Source: Bacillota bacterium (lineage in GTDB: Bacteria; Bacillota; Clostridia; Christensenellales; CAG-138). From it: DNA of 12,927 bases. The notes below the pieces were generated by a model. The model was not told the DNA's origin. It saw only the letters and a program-made list of their open reading frames with translations, and did no database searches. Positions 1-5,551 of the stretch are shown piece by piece; position 1 is the first letter of the stretch; every line of letters starts with the position of its first letter. Both the position numbers and the translations under genes were made by a program. The DNA lies in assembly GCA_023458355.1 (NCBI GenBank), contig JAEWZS010000198.1:1-12927 (forward strand), given 5' to 3'.

Positions 1-138
1 CGTCACCGATGTGAGGGCTCTGCAATACATAAACGCTTGATCGCCGATGGAGGTAACGGAGCTCGGAATCGTCACTGATGCGAGTGCCGTGCAATACATA
101 AACGCTTGATCGCCGATTTCCGTAACGCCGTTCAGAAT
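1..138 (-). repeat. Tandem 69-bp LRR-coding repeats
   Basis: Two adjacent 69-base units (1-69 and 70-138) code for consecutive 23-residue leucine-rich repeats. A stretch of 28 bases is identical in both (21-48 and 90-117), showing recent duplication or gene conversion between units. The array probably continues beyond the edge. Confidence 0.8.
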
Positions 139-366
139 ATCTACCGCTTTGATGTCGTCCGGGAAAAAATTGAAATCTCTCCACCAATGACTATCTCCAT
201 ATGCACCAACCCACTCAATAGCGGCGTTAGACTTGATGGTCAGCATGCCGGTGGCGGCGTCAAAGGCGTAGTCGGTGGTGTCGACACTGATCGCCGCCCG
301 AGCTGTTACGGGCATCAGCGTTAAGACTAGCGCTGCACAAAGCAGCAATGCCGGGAGTTTCTTCAT
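1..366 (-). CDS. Secreted BspA-type leucine-rich-repeat protein, N-terminal part
   Basis: The first 122 codons of a protein that continues beyond the left edge of the window. The start ATG (364-366) has an AAGGAG ribosome site about eight bases upstream. The N-terminus is a typical signal peptide: two lysines, a hydrophobic run of alanines, leucines and valines, and an A-R-A type cleavage site near residue 24. A region of about 60 residues follows that I do not recognise. From about residue 85 come LRR_5/BspA-type repeats of 23 residues with the pattern IGDQAFMYC...L..VTIPSSV. Proteins of this family are exported and usually act as surface adhesins or carry variable repeat regions; the actual role is unknown because the C-terminus is missing. 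The TetR gene lies 38 bases upstream on the same strand with no terminator visible between, so the two may be co-transcribed. Confidence 0.85.
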   Translation of the reverse strand, partial: MKKLPALLLCAALVLTLMPVTARAAISVDTTDYAFDAATGMLTIKSNAAIEWVGAYGDSHWWRDFNFFPDDIKAVDILNGVTEIGDQAFMYCTALASVTIPSSVTSIGDQAFMYCRALTSVT

Positions 367-404
367 GTTCGCATTCTCCTTAGAAAGGTGTTTTTTAGCC
401 AGTC

Positions 405-1058
405 TTATCGCCCAGATTGATCTGTTTGGGGTGTAAGCGGGCTGCTGCGCAGTCCGTCCAGTAAAAGGCCGAAATGTTGCAGCATTTCAGCTTTGTAATC
501 AAAATCAGGGTAACGGATACACCATTCATAGGTGATTCCTCTTATGGCCATTACAAAATGCCTGGTCAGAATCTCAAGCGGCAACGCTTCTTTGAACTCT
601 CCTTTTTGTATGCCGTAGGAGAGAACATCTTCAACCATGTTATAAACACCTCTGTTGTACCCATAAATGACTTCCATATTGATTGGCTTTGCAATTTGAA
701 ATTGATAGACAGCCTTAAGCTTCTCATAGCCAATCGTAGTGATCAGGACGTCGACTATTTTTTCTATGAGACACAAAAGCCTGGCAGAAGCCAACATATC
801 CTGAGGCAAGGAATCGAGATAGGACTTGTAGTCCATATCGATTCTGCCTGTATAGTCTGAAAACAGGGAGGCATACAGAGCATCTTTAGAAGCAAAATGC
901 ACATAAAAAGAGCCTTTGGCAACGCCTGCCATTTTTACAATCTCATCTACACTTACCTCGTGGAAGGCATGGGATTTAAACAGCGTCTCTGCACTCTTAT
1001 AGATCTTCTGCTTTGTACGATCGGCCTTTATTCTTCTATTTTCGCTGTTATACGGCAT
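405..1058 (-). CDS. TetR/AcrR-family transcriptional regulator
   Basis: A one-component repressor of about 217 residues, the usual TetR size. The N-terminal helix-turn-helix is clear: a helix rich in lysine and alanine leads to A-E-T-L-F, then V-S-V-D-E-I-V-K-M-A-G-V-A-K-G-S-F-Y-V-H-F and the following K-D-A-L. The C-terminal ligand domain is variable and gives no clue to the inducer. The frame is open to an ATG at 1106, but I prefer the ATG at 1056-1058: it has an AGGAG directly upstream (spacing short, 3 bases), whereas the 1106 start has none and sits only about 3 bases after the start of transcription predicted from the promoter at 1116-1144. It is divergent from the aldo/keto reductase gene at 1359 and lies just upstream of the LRR gene on the same strand; either could be its target. 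Confidence 0.85.
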   Translation of the reverse strand: MPYNSENRRIKADRTKQKIYKSAETLFKSHAFHEVSVDEIVKMAGVAKGSFYVHFASKDALYASLFSDYTGRIDMDYKSYLDSLPQDMLASARLLCLIEKIVDVLITTIGYEKLKAVYQFQIAKPINMEVIYGYNRGVYNMVEDVLSYGIQKGEFKEALPLEILTRHFVMAIRGITYEWCIRYPDFDYKAEMLQHFGLLLDGLRSSPLTPQTDQSGR

Positions 1059-1093
1059 TTTCTCCTGCCCTGTTTCTTTGATATAATATTCAT

Positions 1094-1105
1094 TGACTGC
1101 GGTCA
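1094..1105. promoter_or_regulatory. Short palindrome, possible autoregulatory operator
   Basis: TGACTGCGGTCA is a 12-base dyad with one mismatched pair near its centre. If the TetR protein starts at 1058, the dyad falls in the untranslated leader just after the predicted transcription start, a common place for autorepression. The site is short and could be chance. Confidence 0.3.
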
Positions 1106-1115
1106 TTTTATATTG

Positions 1116-1144
1116 ATCATATTACAAAATTCATAGAAATGGAA
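1116..1144 (-). promoter_or_regulatory. Putative promoter of the TetR gene
   Basis: On the minus strand TTCCAT (1139-1144) and TATGAT (1116-1121) are separated by 17 bases. The -10 matches the consensus at five of six positions; the -35 is weak. Transcription would begin near 1109, which favours the internal start codon at 1058. Confidence 0.4.
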
Positions 1145-1171
1145 GAGGTTGGTAAAACATTTTCCCTATTT

Positions 1172-1279
1172 ATGCTAGGGCGGTGCACCGACTCGGTTAA
1201 GGCAACAAAGGCTTTCTTGGAGCGATTAACATCGACGATTTCAGCTATGACGTGTACGTGCGCCTATAATTACGAATGA
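1172..1279 (+). pseudogene. Possible remnant of a small coding sequence
   Basis: In the gap before the aldo/keto reductase, bases 1201-1269 read as 22 codons with protein-like composition ending G-A-I-N-I-D-D-F-S-Y-D-V-Y-V-R-L-stop, and the frame starting at 1172 supplies plausible residues T-D-S-V-K-A-T-K just upstream. A one-base shift near 1201-1210 would join them. No ribosome site is present and I recognise no family; this may simply be chance. Confidence 0.2.
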
Positions 1280-1314
1280 CAGAATTTGAATAAGGTATTG
1301 ACGAGCCGTGTGCT

Positions 1315-1347
1315 CCTGGTGTTACATTTATTATTAGTAACATCAGG
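1315..1347 (+). promoter_or_regulatory. Inverted repeat covering the aldo/keto reductase ribosome site
   Basis: CCTGGTGTTAC (1315-1325) and GTAACATCAGG (1337-1347) are inverted copies with a single mismatch, separated by an 11-base A+T-only loop. The right arm runs into the AGGAGG (1345-1350) that serves the TTG start at 1359. In DNA this looks like an operator for a dimeric repressor, such as the divergent TetR protein. In RNA the hairpin would tie up the first bases of the ribosome site. A TTGACG at 1298-1303 could be a -35 box, but I see no good -10 at the right distance. Confidence 0.6.
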
Positions 1348-1358
1348 AGGAAGCGGCA

Positions 1359-2366
1359 TTGCAAAAAGTCATTTTGGGCAGAACCGGACTTACGGTTGGT
1401 AAAAACAGCTTCGGTGCGCTGCCCGTACAACGTATATCACAAGAGGAAGCGGTTCGCCTTCTTCAAAAGGCGTTTCACGGCGGCATGAACTACTTCGATA
1501 CCGCACGTTGGTATTCTGACAGCGAGGAGAAACTCGGCGCGGCGTTTGAAGGCGTGCGTGACAAAATCGTCATCAGCACGAAAACGGGCGCAACCACTGT
1601 AGACGGGTTTTGGGCCGATCTTAACATAAGTTTAAAAAACCTACGCACCGATTACATCGACATCTATCAGTTCCACAACCCCGATTTTTGTCCGAAGATG
1701 GGGGACGGAAGCGGGCTTTATGAGGCGATGCTCGAAGCGAAGGCGCAAGGTAAAATTCGCTTTATTGGTATCACCAACCACCGTTTAAACGTCGCGCATG
1801 AAGCCGTAAAAAGCGGTCTATACGATACGCTCCAATTCCCGTTAAGCTATCTTGCCACGAAGGAGGATTTGGAGCTTGCGGAGGCATGCAGACAAGAAAA
1901 CATGGGCTTTATTGCGATGAAAGCGCTCTCGGGCGGTCTTATAACCGACTCGGCACTCGCCTATGCGTACCTTGCACAGTTCCCGCATGTTGTACCCATA
2001 TGGGGCATTCAAAAGGAGATGGAGCTAGAAGAATTCCTTTCCTATAATGTAAAGGAGCCCGTGCTCAATGAAGTCATGTTCGCGAAGATTGAAAAAGACC
2101 GTAAAGAGCTGTCCGGGTCGTTTTGTCGCGGCTGCGGTTACTGTATGCCATGTCCTGTCGGCATTAAAATCAACAATTGTGCGCGCATGAGCCTTATGAT
2201 ACGGCGTTCCCCGAAAGCGCAGTGGTTTACGAAAGAATGGCAATCGAACATGGCGCAAATTGAAACCTGCCTAAACTGCGGGCAATGCGCGTCGCAATGC
2301 CCGTATTCTCTCGATACGCCCGCCCTGCTTCGCTCGAATTACGAGGACTATAAAACATTCCTTTGA
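1359..2366 (+). CDS. Aldo/keto reductase with C-terminal ferredoxin domain
   Basis: A 335-residue oxidoreductase: an NAD(P)-dependent aldo/keto reductase barrel (about 1-245) followed by a cysteine-rich 4Fe-4S tail (about 250-335). The catalytic tetrad is visible as D47 (Y-F-D-T-A), Y52, K75 (S-T-K-T-G) and H106 (Q-F-H-N-P). The tail has C256/C259/C262/C265 and C304/C307/C310/C314, the two-cluster pattern of the AKR-ferredoxin subfamily common in anaerobes; an extra C274 lies between. The start codon is TTG, chosen because an AGGAGG lies eight bases upstream and residues 2-12 give the standard family N-terminus (K-V-I-L-G-R-T-G-L). The physiological substrate cannot be read from the sequence. 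No gene follows within 150 bases and the SulP gene has its own promoter, so it is probably a single-gene unit, perhaps controlled through the inverted repeat at 1315-1347. Confidence 0.92.
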   Translation: MQKVILGRTGLTVGKNSFGALPVQRISQEEAVRLLQKAFHGGMNYFDTARWYSDSEEKLGAAFEGVRDKIVISTKTGATTVDGFWADLNISLKNLRTDYIDIYQFHNPDFCPKMGDGSGLYEAMLEAKAQGKIRFIGITNHRLNVAHEAVKSGLYDTLQFPLSYLATKEDLELAEACRQENMGFIAMKALSGGLITDSALAYAYLAQFPHVVPIWGIQKEMELEEFLSYNVKEPVLNEVMFAKIEKDRKELSGSFCRGCGYCMPCPVGIKINNCARMSLMIRRSPKAQWFTKEWQSNMAQIETCLNCGQCASQCPYSLDTPALLRSNYEDYKTFL

Positions 2367-2440
2367 TAACGGGCTTTTTCCTGGTAATGACATAAAAATT
2401 TCAGTAAGCAGGATGACAGGAAGTTTTCCCTGCAATTACA

Positions 2441-2468
2441 TTGACGTTGTGCGCGAAAGTGCTATAAT
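2441..2468 (+). promoter_or_regulatory. Sigma-A-type promoter of the SulP-GNAT operon
   Basis: TTGACG (2441-2446) and a perfect TATAAT (2463-2468) are separated by 16 bases. The predicted leader is about 48 bases and ends with an AGGGGA ribosome site at 2511-2516. This is one of the strongest-looking promoters in the window. Confidence 0.8.
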
Positions 2469-2522
2469 GGCATTTGGTGTGATAAAAAAATGTAAATGTA
2501 ATGCATTCAAAGGGGATTTTCT

Positions 2523-4166
2523 GTGAAATATTTTAAGGGATTTTCCGCCATGCTCGCCCGCGAATTTAAGGGCTACAATACACAGAAGCTCGGTAAGGAT
2601 TTGCTTGCCGGTGTTACCGTCGCGGCAGTTGCACTTCCGCTCGCACTCGCGTTTGGCGTCAGCAGCGGTGCAAGCGCTGCGGCAGGTCTTGTAACCGCCA
2701 TTGTGGCGGGTATTGTGATCGGCGCTTTTTCGGGAGCATCGTTCCAAATATCGGGGCCTACGGGTGCTATGACCGCCATACTCGTTTCACTTGTGGCGCG
2801 CTTCGGCATGCAGGGTGTGTTCGTCGCCTGTGCGCTTTCGGGCGTGCTTCTTATCCTCGCCGGTGTTTTAAAGCTTGGCGACTTGGTCTCTTTTATTCCG
2901 CTGCCCGTTATAACGGGCTTTACCTCGGGTATTGCTATAATCATCGCGCTCGGGCAAGTCAACAACCTCACCGGCCTTACCTCCCATGGCACTGAGACCG
3001 TAGAACGTCTGATAAGCTATTTCTCCATTTCGCAAAGCCTCAACCCTTATGCGCTCATCATAGGCATAGCGGTGATCGTATTTATGGCAATCTACCCTAA
3101 AAAGTGGTCTGCGATTGTGCCGGGCTCGCTCGCGGCCATCATACTTGCCACAGCGGCAAATGCTATATTTGCGTTCCCCGTAGCAAATGTAGGAGAAATC
3201 CCTAAAACACTTCTTTTGGGCGAGCGTCTTGCCCTTTCCGAATTTCAGCCGGGCCGCCTTAGCGAACTATTAATGCCCGCTGTCAGTATTGCGGCGCTCG
3301 GCATGATCGAAAGCTTATTATGCGGCGCTTCCGCAGGACGCATGAAGGGCGAAAAGCTCAACGCGGGTGCAGAGTTGATTGCACAGGGCGTGGGCAATCT
3401 GATGCTTCCTTTCTTTGGCGGCGTACCGGCTACCGCAGCTATCGCACGCACGAGCGTTGCGGTGAAGGCCGGCGGACAGACGCGTCTTGTTAGTATCATC
3501 CATTCCGCGGTATTGCTTCTTTCCATGTTCGCACTTGGCGGCATCATGTCAAAAATTCCTTTGTGCGCTCTCGCAGGCGTGCTCATGGTGACGGCTTGGC
3601 GTATGAACGAGTGGCATGTAATCAAGGATATTTTTCGTAAGCGCATCGCGAGCGCCATGATGCAGTTTGGTATCACCATGGCGTGTACGGTGGTATTCGA
3701 TCTCACCGTTGCCATCGTAATAGGCGTATTGTTTTCTCTTCTCACGTTTGTTGTGAAGGTATCACAGGTTGAGATAACCGTGAGCGGCATTGTGCCTGAA
3801 AAGCTTCAGGACTGTGCCCCAATTGAAGGGCATGAAGATACCGCCGTGGTGTATGTGAGCGGCCCGCTCTACTTCGGCTCCGTGCGCAGGCTTGAGGATT
3901 GCGTGCGTGACGAGTTAAAAGGAAAGCGCTGCGTCATATTCTCCATGCGCGGTGTGTCGCTGGCTGATATATCGGCTGTGCAAGCGGTTACGGATCTGTG
4001 TAAGTCCATGACGGAGAACGGTGCGGAAGTTTACTTTTCTAGCCTCCAACCAAATGTGGAGCATATGTTTGAAAAATGCGGTCTTAAGCATGCTGTCGGT
4101 GCGGAACGCTTTTATTGGAGCGTCGACCAAGCCATCAAGGGTATGGCGGTTGCGCCGGATTGTTAA
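2523..4166 (+). CDS. SulP-family anion transporter with STAS domain
   Basis: A 547-residue inner-membrane permease of the SulP/SLC26 family. Hydrophobic segments fill residues 25-415, with family blocks at S-G-P-T-G-A-M-T (77-84), E-S-L-L-C-G-A-S-A-G-R-M-K-G-E (263-277), A-E-L-I-A-Q-G-V-G-N (283-292) and G-G-V-P-A-T-A-A-I-A-R-T (299-310). A cytoplasmic STAS domain occupies about 437-545, including the loop around S-L-A-D-I-S-A (479-485). Family members import sulfate or bicarbonate or exchange anions; length and domain order are standard but the substrate cannot be told from sequence. Start is GTG at 2523 with AGGGGA six bases upstream. The GNAT gene follows after 15 bases, so the two are probably one transcript. 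Confidence 0.92.
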   Translation: MKYFKGFSAMLAREFKGYNTQKLGKDLLAGVTVAAVALPLALAFGVSSGASAAAGLVTAIVAGIVIGAFSGASFQISGPTGAMTAILVSLVARFGMQGVFVACALSGVLLILAGVLKLGDLVSFIPLPVITGFTSGIAIIIALGQVNNLTGLTSHGTETVERLISYFSISQSLNPYALIIGIAVIVFMAIYPKKWSAIVPGSLAAIILATAANAIFAFPVANVGEIPKTLLLGERLALSEFQPGRLSELLMPAVSIAALGMIESLLCGASAGRMKGEKLNAGAELIAQGVGNLMLPFFGGVPATAAIARTSVAVKAGGQTRLVSIIHSAVLLLSMFALGGIMSKIPLCALAGVLMVTAWRMNEWHVIKDIFRKRIASAMMQFGITMACTVVFDLTVAIVIGVLFSLLTFVVKVSQVEITVSGIVPEKLQDCAPIEGHEDTAVVYVSGPLYFGSVRRLEDCVRDELKGKRCVIFSMRGVSLADISAVQAVTDLCKSMTENGAEVYFSSLQPNVEHMFEKCGLKHAVGAERFYWSVDQAIKGMAVAPDC

Positions 4167-4181
4167 AAGGAGCTTGAATGT

Positions 4182-4637
4182 ATGGAGCCTATCGTAGTAT
4201 CCGTTCGCGAAAATCCCGCATATTTTGAACGCGCGGTCGATTACTTTTCTGAAAAGTGGGGTATCGACCGGCGCGTCTACGAGGATTCCATATCCCATAG
4301 CCTCGATACTTTAAGCCCGCTTCCGCGCTGGTATCTTCTTATGGAAGGGGATACCGTTATCGGAAGCTATGGCCTTATTGCAAACGATTTTATAAGCCGA
4401 CAGGACCTATGGCCGTGGCTTTGTGCGCTGTATGTAGAGGAAGATAAAAGAAAGAGTGGTTATGGAGGAATTTTACTGGAGCATGGCCTAAAGGAGGCCA
4501 AAAAGCTCGGGTTTAGCAAGGTATACCTTTCCACCGACCATACTTCCTATTACGAAAGATACGGCTGGCGGTTTATCGGCGTGGGGTATGGTCCCTTCGG
4601 CGAGTCGCGCATTTATGAGAACAACTCAGTGGAATAA
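4182..4637 (+). CDS. GNAT-family N-acetyltransferase
   Basis: A 151-residue acetyl-CoA-dependent acetyltransferase. The acetyl-CoA-binding motif A is clear at residues 82-106 (A-L-Y-V then K-R-K-S-G-Y-G-G-I-L-L-E), matching the R-x-x-G-x-G signature at R90-G93-G95. It is followed by the usual C-terminal Y-Y-E-R-Y-G-W-R-F-I strand (123-132). The start at 4182 is set by AAGGAG (4167-4172) nine bases upstream; an ATG at 4178 is in another frame. The acceptor substrate is unknown. The 3' end overlaps the convergent TetR gene by 12 bases and no terminator is visible, so the two transcripts probably run into each other. Confidence 0.88.
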   Translation: MEPIVVSVRENPAYFERAVDYFSEKWGIDRRVYEDSISHSLDTLSPLPRWYLLMEGDTVIGSYGLIANDFISRQDLWPWLCALYVEEDKRKSGYGGILLEHGLKEAKKLGFSKVYLSTDHTSYYERYGWRFIGVGYGPFGESRIYENNSVE

Positions 4638-5204
4638 GGCGCCCATCAACACATCAAGGTCTTTTCCTGTCCGTTCCACAACATCATAGCTGAAATTGCG
4701 CAAGCACCAGTCGAACAAACAACCACGAACGAATTTAATCAAAAAATCCGCTGCGTACTCAGGCGTAAAGCCCTCTTTAAGATGCGCTTTCGCTTCGTGT
4801 ACACTCCATAAAACAGCCCTGTAATAGGCTCGGTCGGGGCTTGCGGCGAGGTGCTCGCTGTCTGTAAGGATGGTTCTGTAATACTCGGCACTAAGAGGGC
4901 CTGCTTCCCTTGCCACAAATTCAGTTTGTACCATCAGCACTGCGCGGACGTTTTGTAATGGCGATCCTGTGCGCGCGGGCAAAAATTCACTCATAGAATC
5001 ATCAAAAAGTAAAAAGGAGCGGCTCATCAGCTCATTTTTTGAAGAAAAGTGATGATAGAATGCGCCGACGGAAACGTTGGCCTCTTCGCATATGCCTTTT
5101 ACGCTTGTCTTCTCCCAACCCATTTTTCGAACAAGGCGTAATGCTGCCTGCATAATGGCGGATATTGTTTTCGCGCTGCGCTGCGCGTTTGTTTGGACAG
5201 ACAT
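4626..5204 (-). CDS. TetR/AcrR-family transcriptional regulator
   Basis: A 192-residue regulator. The helix-turn-helix covers roughly residues 28-55 (T-S-V-K-G-I-C-E-E-A-N-V-S-V-G-A-F-Y-H-H-F, then S-S-K-N-E-L); the C-terminal half is an unassigned ligand domain. The open frame extends back to 5339, but the start at 5202-5204 is clearly better: AGGAGG lies nine bases upstream, and the extra 45 residues would be coded inside the inverted-repeat element 5219-5384 and have no ribosome site. The gene is divergent from the ene-reductase operon at 5552 and convergent with the GNAT gene. Its target is not evident; the repeat-rich gap it shares with the ene-reductase operon is the natural candidate. 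Confidence 0.88.
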   Translation of the reverse strand: MSVQTNAQRSAKTISAIMQAALRLVRKMGWEKTSVKGICEEANVSVGAFYHHFSSKNELMSRSFLLFDDSMSEFLPARTGSPLQNVRAVLMVQTEFVAREAGPLSAEYYRTILTDSEHLAASPDRAYYRAVLWSVHEAKAHLKEGFTPEYAADFLIKFVRGCLFDWCLRNFSYDVVERTGKDLDVLMGALFH

Positions 5205-5218
5205 AGTATGTTCCCTCC

Positions 5219-5384
5219 TAATATTGCTCCCCCAACAAAATCCTAAAACATATTGGCGGTCTATTTGCCGCCAGCCTGCGTCAAAAATGCTCGGAATACG
5301 TCCCGGTATGCCTGTGCTTTTTTCCTTGTCCGGCGACAAATATCCTCACCAATCTATCATGATTTCATTGGGGGAGCAATACTA
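5219..5384. repeat. 166-bp element with 24-bp terminal inverted repeats
   Basis: Bases 5219-5242 and 5361-5384 are inverted copies matching at 21 of 24 positions, including a perfect 13-base core ATTGCTCCCCCAA (5223-5235, inverted at 5368-5380). The 118 bases between contain smaller dyads: TGGCGG/CCGCCA (5254-5259 and 5268-5273), ATAC/GTAT around 5297-5310, and TTGTC/GACAA (5326-5330 and 5335-5339). The form fits a miniature inverted-repeat element or insertion-sequence remnant. It also fits a structured leader on the minus strand whose closing stem touches the AGGAGG (5214-5219) of the TetR gene. I see no clear target-site duplication and cannot assign a family. Confidence 0.6.
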
Positions 5385-5414
5385 TGGTCATCATACCACA
5401 GCGCGAATTGTGAG

Positions 5415-5428
5415 AAAACAGCTGTTTT
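5415..5428. promoter_or_regulatory. Perfect 14-bp palindrome AAAACAGCTGTTTT
   Basis: A perfect dyad about 27 bases upstream of the -35 box of the ene-reductase promoter. The same AAAACAG...CTGTTTT half-sites recur, more widely spaced, at 5494-5516. It could be a regulator site; its role is unknown. Confidence 0.4.
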
Positions 5429-5454
5429 TTATAGGAAAAATTAGGAATGATGTA

Positions 5455-5483
5455 TTGTTATAGAATTAACAAAGTGATATAAT
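5455..5483 (+). promoter_or_regulatory. Promoter of the ene-reductase/aconitase X operon
   Basis: TTGTTA (5455-5460) and a perfect TATAAT (5478-5483) are 17 bases apart. Transcription should start near 5490, giving a leader of about 60 bases before the ATG at 5552. The -10 lies inside the left copy of the 18-base repeat, so a protein bound there would block RNA polymerase. Confidence 0.75.
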
Positions 5484-5535
5484 ACATTTAAAGAAAACAG
5501 AACGATATTCTGTTTTTTGTATTGTATCACTTTGT
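5469..5535. promoter_or_regulatory. Inverted pair of 18-bp operator-like motifs around the transcription start
   Basis: ACAAAGTGATATAATACA (5469-5486) and its inverted copy (5518-5535, reading ACAAAGTGATACAATACA on the minus strand) differ at one position. The left copy covers the -10 box and is upstream of the likely transcription start, so the pair cannot fold together in the mRNA; it should act as DNA, for example as two operator half-regions. A third copy lies over the -10 of the promoter at 10451-10479. The right copy ends just before the AAAGGAG ribosome site at 5536-5542. Confidence 0.65.
5494..5516 (+). promoter_or_regulatory. Hairpin in the ene-reductase leader
   Basis: AAAACAGAA (5494-5502) and TTCTGTTTT (5508-5516) form a perfect 9-bp stem with a 5-base loop, nested between the two 18-base motifs. 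It falls within the first 30 bases of the predicted mRNA, so it could be an RNA hairpin that protects the 5' end, or a DNA operator. Confidence 0.5.
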
Positions 5536-5551
5536 AAAGGAGCGTAGATGC

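Larger units (their letters stand above)
5205..5551. promoter_or_regulatory. Intergenic control region between divergent TetR and ene-reductase genes
   Basis: This gap of 347 bases has no credible gene. It holds, from left to right: an element bounded by long inverted repeats (5219-5384), a perfect A/T-rich palindrome (5415-5428), the ene-reductase promoter (5455-5483), an 18-base motif in two inverted copies (5469-5486 and 5518-5535) and a small hairpin between them (5494-5516). Each is listed separately. Confidence 0.7.

Noticed and set aside
2418..2434. CAGGAAGTTTTCCCTG as a terminator after the aldo/keto reductase.
   Set aside because: The stem is short and needs a bulge, and no T-run follows, so it is not a convincing terminator.
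5205..5339. A 45-residue N-terminal extension of the second TetR protein.
   Set aside because: It would be coded inside the inverted-repeat element, has no ribosome site, and the 5204 start has an excellent AGGAGG and gives the normal family N-terminus.
5385..5398. TGGTCATCATACCA as a third GntR operator for the ene-reductase operon.
   Set aside because: The half-sites are separated by six bases instead of three, which GntR/FadR dimers do not normally accept, and the flanks do not match the two good sites.
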